A DNA stretch of 64,000 nucleotides from Streptomyces sp. TRM49041 (GTDB lineage: Bacteria; Actinomycetota; Actinomycetes; Streptomycetales; Streptomycetaceae). Position 1 is the first letter of the stretch, and each line of letters opens with the position of its first letter. Below are positions 53,323 through 61,939 of the stretch, in pieces. The notes under the pieces are model-generated. The model saw only the letters and a program-made list of their open reading frames with translations. It was not told the DNA's origin and searched no databases. Position numbers and translations under genes: made by a program. The stretch is taken from contig NZ_VSRY01000057.1 of the NCBI RefSeq assembly GCF_008271805.1, positions 27,244 to 91,243 of the forward strand, read 5' to 3'.

Positions 53323-54150
53323 TCAGCAGGGCTCGCGCCAGACCCCCAGGTCGTACTTCTTCAGTATCGAGCTCATCCCGGTCTTCCTGGCCGGCGGGCA
53401 GAACGCGCGCGTGGGCAGCTCGTACTCGGCGTGGAAGACCGCCTTCCCGGCCTTGAGGAACGGCTTGAGCGCGTCGCACTCGTCGTACTGGGCGCACTGC
53501 TCGTTGACGGCGAAGTCGAAGTCGCCGACGAGTTCGGGGATCTGGTCCAGGTCGTTCTTGAGGCCCACGGACATGCCGCGCTCGTGGGCGAGGCGGGCGA
53601 TGAGGCGGTTGTAGCGGAGCTGGTCGGCGCCCGTCAGGGGGAAGCCGGTGTCATTGGCGTAGCCGTCCATGTTGTCGGGCTCCACCGCGTCGAAGCCCTT
53701 GTCACGGCACATGTCGATACGGGCGGCCATCAGCGGTTCGAGGACGTCGGTGCGGCGGATGTCCAGCCAGCGCTCGCCCTCCCAGCCGTTGCCCTTGCCG
53801 AGGACCGCCTTGGGGAACTTCGCCGCGTCGGGCCGGAAGTCCTCCCAGGCGCCGGTGGACAGGTAGCAGATCACCTTGCGGCCGCGCCGGTGCAGATCGG
53901 CGACGGCGGACGCGGGGTGGTCGAAGCCGTCGATGTCGTACACCGGTACGTCCACGGCCGGGTCGAGCCCGCCGCTGAGCTGCCACTGCCAGGCCACACC
54001 CGGCTCCGGCCGCCAGACACCGCCCGAGGGGCTCGGGGCGGGGCTGGTGCCGCCGGGCGGTGGTTCCGGGTCGTCGGGGGTGGCGGTGCATCCGGCCAGC
54101 AGCAGGGCCAGGGCGGCCGTTGCCACTATCGGCAGGGGCGGGCGTCTCAT
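53323..54150 (-). CDS. GH114 endo-alpha-1,4-polygalactosaminidase lipoprotein (Ega3-like)
   Basis: A 275-residue predicted lipoprotein: lipobox LALLLAGC at about residue 20, Pro/Gly linker, then a GH114 TIM barrel. Landmarks are WQWQLSGGLDPAVDVPVYDI, RRGRKVICYLSTGAWEDFRP, GFDAVEPDNMDGYANDTGFP (acidic active-site residues) and GLKNDLDQIPELVGDFDFAV followed by NEQCAQYDEC. GH114 enzymes cut alpha-1,4-linked galactosamine; Ega3 of Aspergillus and the PelA hydrolase belong here (family knowledge). ATG overlaps the spherulin-like gene's stop by 1 base (TGATG). As the last gene of a polysaccharide cluster, it may trim, release or clear the polymer. Confidence 0.9.
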   Translation of the reverse strand: MRRPPLPIVATAALALLLAGCTATPDDPEPPPGGTSPAPSPSGGVWRPEPGVAWQWQLSGGLDPAVDVPVYDIDGFDHPASAVADLHRRGRKVICYLSTGAWEDFRPDAAKFPKAVLGKGNGWEGERWLDIRRTDVLEPLMAARIDMCRDKGFDAVEPDNMDGYANDTGFPLTGADQLRYNRLIARLAHERGMSVGLKNDLDQIPELVGDFDFAVNEQCAQYDECDALKPFLKAGKAVFHAEYELPTRAFCPPARKTGMSSILKKYDLGVWREPC

Positions 54151-54764
54151 CAGTGGTGCTCCAGTACGTGCGGAAGGGTTCCCCAGGGGTGTGTCCCGTC
54201 GCCGGGTACGGCGCACCGGACGGGCGCGGTGAGGTGGGCGTCCGGCGGCGCCGCGTACACCAGGTGGCAGTGGTGCTCGGCGACCGGCCGGTCCTCCACC
54301 AGGTCCCGGTAGGTGTCCCAGGGGCCCTCGAAGGTGACCAGCAGGTCGGCGAGTGGGGCGTACGAGAGGTGGGGCGGCGCGCCGTGGTTGAGGACCAGCG
54401 TGGTGGCGCCCGCCGCGCGTGCGGACACCGCCAGGCGCCGGTAGTGGGCGAGCAGTTCGGGACCGGTCGCCGCCTGGTCCAGGAAGGCGCCGTCCGTGCC
54501 GTACCAGTCGCGGTGGCGCAGCAGGTCCCGTACGACGCCCGCGTGCGGGCGGCGGCCGTAGTCGGTGTCGGCGTAGCCGAGGACGCGGACGCCCGCCTCG
54601 CGCAGCCGGGCGGCGACGGCGGCGAACGCCGGATCGGGTGCGGCGCCGGGGCCGCTGGCGGGGTTGAGGACGACGCCGTACAGGAGGGGCGCGGACGCGA
54701 TGAGCGCCTCCCATTCGGCGGGGCGGTGGTCGGGGTGCTCGTAGTACGGCACCAGCAGGTTCAT
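54150..54764 (-). CDS. spherulation-specific family 4 (Sph3/GH135-like) glycoside hydrolase
   Basis: A 204-residue protein of the spherulin-4/GH135 family: MNLLVPYYEHPDHRPAEWEA, LYGVVLNPASGPGAAPDPAF, RVLGYADTDYGRRPHAGVVR and GTDGAFLDQAATGPELLAHY. Sph3 of Aspergillus is an endo-alpha-1,4-N-acetylgalactosaminidase essential for galactosaminogalactan synthesis (family knowledge). No signal peptide is seen, so it may act in the cytoplasm on nascent or stray polymer, unlike the exported GH114 enzyme next door. An ATG is used with GGGGCGG upstream. It lies 47 bp after the membrane protein gene and is coupled to the GH114 gene. Confidence 0.9.
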   Translation of the reverse strand: MNLLVPYYEHPDHRPAEWEALIASAPLLYGVVLNPASGPGAAPDPAFAAVAARLREAGVRVLGYADTDYGRRPHAGVVRDLLRHRDWYGTDGAFLDQAATGPELLAHYRRLAVSARAAGATTLVLNHGAPPHLSYAPLADLLVTFEGPWDTYRDLVEDRPVAEHHCHLVYAAPPDAHLTAPVRCAVPGDGTHPWGTLPHVLEHH

Positions 54765-54811
54765 ACGGGGCGGTCCTTGCGGGGTCTTGTGGGAGGGGCT
54801 TGTGGGGCGGG

Positions 54812-56407
54812 TCAGTACCGGTGGGCGGTGGCGCGGCCGAGCAGGAGGCCGCAGAGCGTGGCGAGCACGAGGGCCGCCGCGCCCGCCACCACCACGCCCG
54901 CCGCGCGCGGGTCGGCCGCGCCGGTGGCCAGGGCCACGGTCTGCGCGCCGGCCGCGGCCGTGCACACGGCGGCCGGGCTGAGCACGGCGCCGAACGACTG
55001 GAGCAGCAGGGCGGTCCACAGGACCGTACCGATCAGCAGCAGCGTCAGCAGCCGTACGCCCCCGAGGGCCGGCGCCCCCGGAATGAGCGCCGTCCCGGCC
55101 GCGGCCAGCACCAGCAGCACCGTCAGATACCCGGCCAGGCAGAGCGCGAGGACCCCGCCGGTGGCCCGGCGGAAGGCGCCCGGGCTGGTGGAGGCCCGCA
55201 GCCCGGCGAGGCTCTCGCCGCGGAACCGGTACAGCAGCCACTCGGCGGGCCCCATGGACAGGGTGAGCGCGACGGCGGACGCGACGGCGGGCGCGGCGCC
55301 AGCCGCTCCGGTGGAGCCGGAGCTCGCACCGGGGGCGGCGGCCGGGCCGTACGCGAGGACGTCACCGATCGCGGTGTGGAGCACCAGCAGGCCCGTGCCG
55401 AGGCCGAACAGCCCGTACGGGAGGGAGGCGGCGAGCCGGGGCGCCGCCCTGCTCCCGGTGCTCCCCCCGGCCGCGCCGGGGGAACCCTCGGGCACACCCG
55501 GCGAGGTCTCCACCGCCAGGGCGCGGGCCGCCAGGCCCATCGCGGCGAGGAGGGAGACCAGCAGGAGCGCGATCCGCACCGGCGGCGGCGGCGCCGACCA
55601 GAGCGCGGCCAGGGCGCCGGCGCCCAGCGGCAGCAGCGCCCCGAACAGCGCCTTCTCCCGGTCGAGTACGAGCAGCGCGGTCGCGGCCGCGAGGTACAGG
55701 GACTGCCCGGCGGCGAACGCGACCGCGCCCCACTGGCCTGCCTGGGCCGCCGCGGCCGCGACGAGCGCCCCCAGAAGCGCGCCGGGCGGGGCGCCGGCCA
55801 GGAGTGTGCGGGCGGCTGCGGACCGGTCGCCCAGGCCGAGCCAGGCGTACGCGCGGTGGGACAGCGCCTGGTTCCACACCCAGCCGGTGATGGCGCCCGC
55901 GAGCAGCGGCACCGTCCCGGCGGGCAGCCCCAGCGGGCCCGGCGGCCCGGCCAGCAGGGGCGCGCCCAGCACGTACGCGAGGCCGGGGAGGGCGAAGACC
56001 AGGCCGCGCAGGACACAGCCGCCGAGTCCGGTGTGCCAGGGGTCGGCGGGCGGTACGGCCGGTTCGGGGTACCGGCGGTCCACGCGCGCGTAGAGGTCCT
56101 CGGCGAGCGCGAAGGAGTTCTCACGGCCGTAGTTGAGCCGTATGTGGTCGTCCGTCATGCCGTCGGACTCCAGGATGGCGGCGATCTCGTCCGGGTGGAC
56201 GGCCTGCGCTATCAGGGGCTCCAGCCGGATGGTGAGCTCGTCGACAGGGTCGGCGGCCGCCCAGGCGGGCCGCTGCCCGGGCGGCCTGGGGATACGGGTG
56301 AGGGTGTCGCCGCCGGAGCGGTGGGTGCCCGAAGCGGGGGTGCCGGGACCCGCGGTGCCGTGGGTTACGGAGGCGCCGGGCGGGGTGAGCCAGAGGGAAC
56401 CGCTCAT
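54812..56407 (-). CDS. large polytopic membrane protein of the polysaccharide cluster (possible polymer exporter)
   Basis: A 531-residue protein. The first 125 residues are cytoplasmic and include a helical segment LEPLIAQAVHPDEIAAILES. About twelve to fourteen hydrophobic helices follow (LVFALPGLAYVLGAPLLAG; SLYLAAATALLVLDREKALF; LLTLLLIGTVLWTALLLQSF). In Aspergillus the synthase Gt4c fuses a GT4 domain to membrane helices, and in bacteria PelF works with the membrane protein PelG; this gene, directly after a PelF-like gene (overlap TGATG), may fill that role. I do not see the PelG N-terminal motif, so the homology is unproven. GTG one codon earlier is an alternative start. Confidence 0.78.
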   Translation of the reverse strand: MSGSLWLTPPGASVTHGTAGPGTPASGTHRSGGDTLTRIPRPPGQRPAWAAADPVDELTIRLEPLIAQAVHPDEIAAILESDGMTDDHIRLNYGRENSFALAEDLYARVDRRYPEPAVPPADPWHTGLGGCVLRGLVFALPGLAYVLGAPLLAGPPGPLGLPAGTVPLLAGAITGWVWNQALSHRAYAWLGLGDRSAAARTLLAGAPPGALLGALVAAAAAQAGQWGAVAFAAGQSLYLAAATALLVLDREKALFGALLPLGAGALAALWSAPPPPVRIALLLVSLLAAMGLAARALAVETSPGVPEGSPGAAGGSTGSRAAPRLAASLPYGLFGLGTGLLVLHTAIGDVLAYGPAAAPGASSGSTGAAGAAPAVASAVALTLSMGPAEWLLYRFRGESLAGLRASTSPGAFRRATGGVLALCLAGYLTVLLVLAAAGTALIPGAPALGGVRLLTLLLIGTVLWTALLLQSFGAVLSPAAVCTAAAGAQTVALATGAADPRAAGVVVAGAAALVLATLCGLLLGRATAHRY

Positions 56408-57933
56408 CACACCGACCCTTCGGCGACCGGCTCGCTGTACCAGGGGTCGGTGATCCGGAGCTGGAGGGTCCAGTCGCCGGTCTCGACGGTCGCGGGCTCC
56501 GGCTCGGGGAACCCGGCCAGTTCGAGGTAGACGCGGCGGAACTGGTCGACGGAGCGGCGGAGCGTGAACTGGTCGATGACGCGCTGCCGGGCGCGGCGGC
56601 CGAGTTCGGCACGGCGCCGGCCGTCGCGGAGGAGGGTGAGGGCGGCCTCTGCCATGACGGCGGGTTCGCGGGGCGGGACGACGACTCCGGTGTCGCCGAC
56701 TGCCTCACGTACGCCTCCGACGTCGGTGGAGACGGTGGCGCGGCCGCAGGACATGGCCTCGATGAGGGAGAAGGGGAAGCCCTCGCTGATGGAGGAGAGC
56801 ATCACGAGGCTGCCGGCGGCGTAGGCGCGGGCGACGTCCTCGACGCGGCCCTCGTAGCTGATGCCGTCGCCGACACCGAGTTCGGCGGCGAGCTTCTCCA
56901 GGGTGGTGCGGTAGTCCTCGTTTCCGGCCGGGACGGGGCCGAAGAGGCGCAGGCGCAGCTCGGGGAGTTCGGCGCGGGCGATGGCGTACGCCCGGATGAG
57001 GGTCTCCAGGTCCTTGATGGGGTCGATGCGGCCGCACCAGCTGAGCGTGGGTATGTCCGGGTCGGGTCCGGCGAGGGGGAAGGCGTGCGGGTCGACGCCG
57101 TTGTAGACGGTGCGGATGCGGTCGGCGGGGGCGCCGCCGCGTTCCTCCCAGCGCCGGTTGTACTGATTGCAGGGGGTGATGAGGTCGGCCTTGCGGTAGC
57201 CGAGGGAGTTCAGCTCGCGGTAGAAGCCGAGGACGAGGGCCTTGACGGGCCACCGCTGGGCTTCGGTGCGGTAGCCGAGGTAGCGCTCCCGCAGGTAGAT
57301 GCCGTGCTCGGTGAGCAGGAACGATACGCCTTCGAAGTGCTGGGCGACGAGGGCGGGGAGGGTGGCGAGGCCGCTGGAGACCGCGTGGGCGACGCAGTCG
57401 TCGGGTATCCGGGCACCGAGCGGGCGCAGGGCGTGTTCGAGGAGGTCGGTGGCGGTCAGGGCGTCGTGGACGGTGGGCCGGGCGGCGGCGGTGTCCAGAT
57501 GCGGCATGGTCCAGATCCATATCAGGGACCGCAGGACGGACTCGGAGCGCAGGGCCGCCGAGAGGCGTCCGCGGCGGGCGAGTTCGGCGAGGTCGAAGAG
57601 GCCATCGGCGAAGTGGCTGCGGGGCGCGGCGGGGTCCAGGATGGCGAGCAGGAAGCGTTCGTACGTGTCGATGAAGCGGCGGCGCTCCCGGCCGACCAGG
57701 GGCCGGGAGCGGCCGGGAGCGGGCCCCCACAGGGGGAACGAGGTGTGCCGGTAGACGTTGGGCGGCAGCTGCCAGGTGACCGGTTCCCGGCCGCTGCCGG
57801 TGAGGGCGAGGATCTGGAAGTCGACTTCGGGCATGCCGCGCACGAGCTGGTCGCACCAGGTGCTCACGCCCCCGTGGGCATGTGGATAGGTGCCTTCGGT
57901 GAGCATGGTGACATGGCGGCCGCTGCTGAACAT
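56407..57933 (-). CDS. PelF-type GT4 glycosyltransferase (exopolysaccharide synthase)
   Basis: A 508-residue cytosolic GT-B enzyme. The N-terminal half has the PelF-specific start VTMLTEGTYPHAHGGVSTWC and long insertions with IWIWTMPHLDTAAARPTVHD and LLTEHGIYLRERYLGYRTEA; the C-terminal half has PTLSWCGRIDPIKDLETLIR and the EX7E motif in EGFPFSLIEAMSCGRATVST. PelF polymerises UDP-GalNAc (and related sugars) in Pel synthesis, and the GT4 domain of fungal Gt4c is PelF-like. An alternative ATG eight codons in is possible. It follows the Agd3-like gene by 72 bp and overlaps the membrane protein gene. Confidence 0.9.
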   Translation of the reverse strand: MFSSGRHVTMLTEGTYPHAHGGVSTWCDQLVRGMPEVDFQILALTGSGREPVTWQLPPNVYRHTSFPLWGPAPGRSRPLVGRERRRFIDTYERFLLAILDPAAPRSHFADGLFDLAELARRGRLSAALRSESVLRSLIWIWTMPHLDTAAARPTVHDALTATDLLEHALRPLGARIPDDCVAHAVSSGLATLPALVAQHFEGVSFLLTEHGIYLRERYLGYRTEAQRWPVKALVLGFYRELNSLGYRKADLITPCNQYNRRWEERGGAPADRIRTVYNGVDPHAFPLAGPDPDIPTLSWCGRIDPIKDLETLIRAYAIARAELPELRLRLFGPVPAGNEDYRTTLEKLAAELGVGDGISYEGRVEDVARAYAAGSLVMLSSISEGFPFSLIEAMSCGRATVSTDVGGVREAVGDTGVVVPPREPAVMAEAALTLLRDGRRRAELGRRARQRVIDQFTLRRSVDQFRRVYLELAGFPEPEPATVETGDWTLQLRITDPWYSEPVAEGSV

Positions 57934-57958
57934 GGTGTTCCCCCGGTGTGGATGGTCA

Positions 57959-58002
57959 GGCCGGTGCGGAAGGTCGGGCCGGTGCGGAAGGTCGGGCCGG
58001 TG
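57959..58002. repeat. 18-bp tandem repeat (2.4 copies) between deacetylase and pelF-like genes
   Basis: GGCCGGTGCGGAAGGTCG occurs twice in tandem and is followed by GGCCGGTG. It occupies most of the 72-bp gap. Confidence 0.8.
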
Positions 58003-58005
58003 TGG

Positions 58006-60069
58006 TCAGTCGGTCGTCGGCAGCGTGAGCGTGATGGCGGTCCGGAACGCCCCAGGAGTCTCCCAGGCGGAGCGGGCGCCCGCGTAGGGGGCGCCGAAGG
58101 CGCTCGAACCGAGGAGCGTGCGCTTCCGTGTGCCCTCGGGCGCCGTGACGGGGGCGGTCACACCCCTCGGCGCCCGGATGGTGACGGTGTCGCCGACGCG
58201 GTACGCGGTGACCTCGCCGTCGGCGACGGCGCGGTCCCAGGCGGCGCGGCGCTGGAGTTCCGTGCCGATGTCGCGGTGGCGGGGGTTGACGAGCGGGGTG
58301 TTGTCGGCGAAGAGGGCACGGTAGTCGGCGAGGATCCGGTCGAGGACGGGGTAGAGGAGGCGCTCCTCGGCGAGGTTGGACTGGTGGACGTAGTGGGGGC
58401 GCGGGTCGCCCGTCAGGACGTGCCCGAGGGCGATGCGGGCCTCCTGCGGGACGATGTACGAGGCGTAGCCGGTGGCCGGGTCGAGAGGGGCGCCCAGACA
58501 GGTGGAGGCGGGGTTCGTCTCGCAGACGCCGCTGCCGCCGTCGGAGCCTCTGGTGTAGATCCAGTTGTACTCGTCGGTCATCTCGGCGGCGGTGCCGACG
58601 TTGTAGTACACGTTCATCGGGTGGCGCGGGACGGTGCGGGCGGTGCCGACGGGTCGCTGGGCGGGTTCGCGGGAGTTGTCGCTGCCGATCCAGCGGATGC
58701 CGTTGTCGGCGAGGGCGCCGGCGAGGTGGGGGTTGTCCTGGGGCTGCTGGGGCAGGGTGGCGAGGCCGGAGTGCTCACCCGTGACGAGCTCGGCGCGGTC
58801 GACGGAGAGCCCCTTGGTGACGGCCCATCTGTGGTTGTCGCGGATCTGCGCGGAGATCTCGGCGCGGCTCGCCCACAGGGTGTCGCCCGAGGCGTCGGTG
58901 GCGCACTTCCAGGGGACGGTGGAGGTGTCCTGGACGCAGCCGAGGAAGGGGTGCGTGTAGGTGTGGTTGACCCAGCGGTAGGCGTTCCTGTCGGCGAGGA
59001 GCCGGTCGGTGAGGGGGTCGCTGCCGCCGTGTTCGGTATTCCACTCCTCGCCCGCACCGGCGTTGTAGACCATGTCGAGGGTGAGGCCGGCGGTGCGCTG
59101 CCACGCGGCGGCGTAGCGGGCGTCCGCGGCGGTCATCCGGATGGGCCTGGTGCCCTCGCCGTCGCCGCCGGGGCAGTCGAAGTCGCCCGGGGTGCAGTTC
59201 CGTTCGGTGTCCCAGCGGGAGTCGGGGGCGAAGACGTCGTCGACGTGGACGGCGAAGTGGTACCGGCTCCGCCCGAGGTGGACGCCCTGCGTGACCCACT
59301 CGACGATGCCGCGGGCGACGGCTCGGAACTGCCGCTGGTACTGGTTGTAGGCGAAGGTGACGACCAGTTCGCGGCGGCCGTCGTGGGCGTACTCGCCGAT
59401 CAGACTGGCGCGTCCGCCGCCGTCGACGGGGACGTCGAGGAGGCTGGTGTAGCCGTCGCGGGGGCGACCCGCGTAGCCGTAGCTCTCGGACACGGCCGGG
59501 TCGTTGTCCTCGAAGGTGACCGGCCCGTCGAGGTAGCCGAAGGGCCCGGCCTTCCCGGCGGCGGTGACGGCGGCCGGTCTGCCGTCCAGGACGCCCGAGT
59601 AGCCGCCCTGGTCGGTGTAGTCGAGACCGACGCCGGGGTGCGCCCAGGTGTGGGCGTCGACCTGCGGGACGGCGTAGGTCTGCTCGTACATGGTGAGTGC
59701 GGCCCGCTCCTCGGCGCCGAGACCGTACGGCGCCTCGTCCGGCAGGATCACGCCCTGGTACTTGGCGCGGGGGCGGCCGGTCGCCCCGTCGCGGGGTTCG
59801 GCGAGGAACGCGGCGTCGATGACCGGCCGGTCCGGGTCGGTGAGGGCGACACGGCGGTACGGCACGCCGGAATCGCGGAGTTCGGATGTGAGGGCCGCGA
59901 CCGCGCCGCCCCCGTCGTCGACGACGAGGACGGTGAGGTCGACGCGCGGCACGGCGTCGGCGGCGGTGGTCGCGGCGCCGGCGGCCGAGGCCGGCGGCAG
60001 GCCGGTGAGCAGGGCCGCGGCGAGCAGGGTTCCGGCCGTTCTCAAGGCCCGGATTCCGTGGCGGTGCAT
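58006..60069 (-). CDS. Agd3-like polysaccharide (galactosamine) deacetylase, CE18 type
   Basis: A 687-residue secreted protein. Signal peptide MHRHGIRALRTAGTLLAAAL, cleavage near SAAGAA. An N-terminal Rossmann-like region (VDLTVLVVDDGGGAVAALTS, KYQGVILPDEAPYGLGAEE) is followed by a beta domain and then the deacetylase: YHFAVHVDDVFAPDSRWDTE with His275/Asp277/Asp278, and WVNHTYTHPFLGC with His369/His373, the metal-binding set of carbohydrate esterases. Aspergillus Agd3 (CE18) has this layout and deacetylates galactosaminogalactan so it can stick to surfaces. In bacteria the Pel deacetylase PelA does the same job. ATG with GGGGGGAAAGACC upstream. First gene of the five-gene cluster. Confidence 0.88.
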   Translation of the reverse strand: MHRHGIRALRTAGTLLAAALLTGLPPASAAGAATTAADAVPRVDLTVLVVDDGGGAVAALTSELRDSGVPYRRVALTDPDRPVIDAAFLAEPRDGATGRPRAKYQGVILPDEAPYGLGAEERAALTMYEQTYAVPQVDAHTWAHPGVGLDYTDQGGYSGVLDGRPAAVTAAGKAGPFGYLDGPVTFEDNDPAVSESYGYAGRPRDGYTSLLDVPVDGGGRASLIGEYAHDGRRELVVTFAYNQYQRQFRAVARGIVEWVTQGVHLGRSRYHFAVHVDDVFAPDSRWDTERNCTPGDFDCPGGDGEGTRPIRMTAADARYAAAWQRTAGLTLDMVYNAGAGEEWNTEHGGSDPLTDRLLADRNAYRWVNHTYTHPFLGCVQDTSTVPWKCATDASGDTLWASRAEISAQIRDNHRWAVTKGLSVDRAELVTGEHSGLATLPQQPQDNPHLAGALADNGIRWIGSDNSREPAQRPVGTARTVPRHPMNVYYNVGTAAEMTDEYNWIYTRGSDGGSGVCETNPASTCLGAPLDPATGYASYIVPQEARIALGHVLTGDPRPHYVHQSNLAEERLLYPVLDRILADYRALFADNTPLVNPRHRDIGTELQRRAAWDRAVADGEVTAYRVGDTVTIRAPRGVTAPVTAPEGTRKRTLLGSSAFGAPYAGARSAWETPGAFRTAITLTLPTTD

Positions 60070-60375
60070 GGTCTTTCCCCCCTGACGGGTACTCCCGTGC
60101 GACGCGCCCGCACCGGGAGGATCTGTGGAGATGATGCAAACGGGTACGTGGTCACCTCGCTTGATTGCCGGGAGTGTGATGCAGCTCTCATGTTCTGATC
60201 CGGCAGACATCAAAGACACGGCCCGGACGGGTGAACGGCCGCCACCGTGAGCGAACCGCACACGCGCGCGTAGGCTCGTGCGTGACGCTCCAACGGGCCG
60301 AATTACCATGCGGCGGGCACGGTCGGCCCACCCCTCGACCGCGACAGAACTCAACGGAAGCGAGATTTCACCACC
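60070..60375. other. divergent intergenic region between agd3-like gene and pepA
   Basis: No gene. It contains an imperfect inverted repeat (TTGAT-TGCCGG ... CCGGCA-gac-ATCAA, 60161-60213) that lies 90-145 bases upstream of the agd3-like start and could be an operator or a leader hairpin. TAGGCT at 60271-60276 is a possible -10 for pepA, but no matching -35 is clear. A GAAGCGAG sequence 10-20 bases before the pepA GTG may serve as ribosome-binding site. Confidence 0.5.
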
Positions 60376-61896
60376 GTGACTGCTCTCACTCTCAGCACCG
60401 CCGGCGTCGCGACGCTGCGCGCCGACGCCCTCGTGGTGGGCGTCGCCAAGGCCGCGAACGGCGGCAAGGGGCTCGTCGTCGCGCCGGGCGCCGAGGCCGT
60501 GGACGCGGCGTTCGACGGAAAGCTCGCCACCGTCCTGGAGACCCTCGGCGCTTCCGGAGCCGAGGGTGAGGTGACCAAGGTGCCGTCGCCCGGCGGACTG
60601 AAGGCCCCGCTCGTCCTCGCGATCGGACTCGGCTCTGCCCCCGAGAAGGACGAGACGTACGGCACCGAGGCGCTCCGCCGCGCCGCCGGTACCGCCGCCC
60701 GCGCCCTGGTCGGCTCCAAGAAGGCCGCGTTCGCCCTGCCCGTCGAGGCGGTCGAGGACGCGGAGGCCATCGCGGAGGGCGCGCTGCTCGGCGCGTACGC
60801 CTTCACGGCCTACCAGGAGCAGGGCAAGGACGCCAAGCGCCCCCTCGCGGAGGTGGCGTTGCTCGGCGCCAAGCCGCGCGACAAGGCGTACAAGGCGGCC
60901 GCCGAGCGGGCACTCGCGTTGACCGAGGAGGTCAACCGGGCCCGCGACCTCATCAACACCCCGCCGAACGACCTGACCCCCGAGGCGTTCGCCGCCGTCG
61001 CCACCGCGGCCGGCAAGGAGAACGGCGTCAAGGTCCAGGTCCTCGACGAGAAGGCGCTCGCCAAGGGCGGCTACGGCGGCATCCTCGGCGTCGGCGCCGG
61101 CTCGCAGAACCCGCCGCGCCTGGTGAAGCTGGCCTACACGCACCCGGACGCGGAGAAGACCCTCGCCCTGGTCGGCAAGGGCATCACCTACGACTCGGGC
61201 GGCATCTCCCTGAAGCCGGCCGGCCACAACGAGACCATGAAGTGCGACATGAGCGGCGCCGCCGCCGTGTTCGCCGCGGTCGTGGCCATCGCCCGGCTCG
61301 GCCTGCCGGTCAACGTCACCGGCTGGCTGGCGCTCGCCGAGAACATGCCGTCCGGCTCCGCCACCCGCCCCGGTGACGTGCTGCGCATGTACAGCGGCAA
61401 GACCGTCGAGGTGCTGAACACCGACGCCGAGGGCCGCCTGGTCCTGGCCGACGCGCTCACCCGCGCCTCGGAGGACAACCCGGACGCCATCGTGGACGTG
61501 GCGACGCTGACCGGCGCGATGGTACTGGCGCTCGGCAACCGCAGGTTCGGGATCATGGCGAACGACGACGCGTTCCGTACCGCCGTCCACGAGATCGCCG
61601 AGGAGGTCGGCGAGCCGTCCTGGCCGATGCCGCTCCCGTCGGACCTGCGCAAGGGCATGGACTCCCCCACCGCCGACATCGCCAACATGGGTGAGCGCAT
61701 GGGCGGCGGCCTGGTGGCCGGCCTGTTCCTGAAGGAGTTCGTCGGCGAGGGCATCACCTGGGCCCACCTGGACATCGCGGGACCGGCCTTCAACGAGTCC
61801 GGCCCGTTCGGCTACACCCCGAAGGGCGGCACCGGCTCGGCGGTCCGCACCCTGGTGCGGCTCGCGGAGCGCACCGCGGAGGGCGAGCTCGGCTGA
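60376..61896 (+). CDS. pepA: leucyl aminopeptidase (M17)
   Basis: A 506-residue M17 peptidase, a hexameric two-metal enzyme that releases N-terminal residues, cytosolic. The catalytic domain shows GKGITYDSGGISLKPAGHNE and MKCDMSGAAAVFAAVVAIA (metal-binding Lys/Asp). The family signature is NTDAEGRLVLADALTRASE, with MSGAGE-like DSPTADIANMGERMGGGLVA and LDIAGPAFNESGPFGYTPKG near the end. The N-terminal domain (residues 1-170) is the usual variable, regulatory part. GTG start. It is monocistronic, with a strong hairpin after the stop, and stands before lpd-sucB as in other Streptomyces. Confidence 0.96.
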   Translation: MTALTLSTAGVATLRADALVVGVAKAANGGKGLVVAPGAEAVDAAFDGKLATVLETLGASGAEGEVTKVPSPGGLKAPLVLAIGLGSAPEKDETYGTEALRRAAGTAARALVGSKKAAFALPVEAVEDAEAIAEGALLGAYAFTAYQEQGKDAKRPLAEVALLGAKPRDKAYKAAAERALALTEEVNRARDLINTPPNDLTPEAFAAVATAAGKENGVKVQVLDEKALAKGGYGGILGVGAGSQNPPRLVKLAYTHPDAEKTLALVGKGITYDSGGISLKPAGHNETMKCDMSGAAAVFAAVVAIARLGLPVNVTGWLALAENMPSGSATRPGDVLRMYSGKTVEVLNTDAEGRLVLADALTRASEDNPDAIVDVATLTGAMVLALGNRRFGIMANDDAFRTAVHEIAEEVGEPSWPMPLPSDLRKGMDSPTADIANMGERMGGGLVAGLFLKEFVGEGITWAHLDIAGPAFNESGPFGYTPKGGTGSAVRTLVRLAERTAEGELG

Positions 61897-61914
61897 CGCC
61901 CGGCCCCGGGGAGG

Positions 61915-61939
61915 GCTGCCGGCCCGTCGGGCCGGCAGC
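61915..61939 (+). terminator. pepA terminator
   Basis: GCTGCCGGCCC-GTC-GGGCCGGCAGC, a perfect 11-bp stem with a 3-base loop about 18 bases after the pepA stop. Confidence 0.8.

Noticed and set aside
57959..58002. Regulatory direct repeats for the pelF-like gene
   Set aside because: Although tandem, the units lie between two co-transcribed genes and have no palindromic character; slippage repeat is the simpler explanation.
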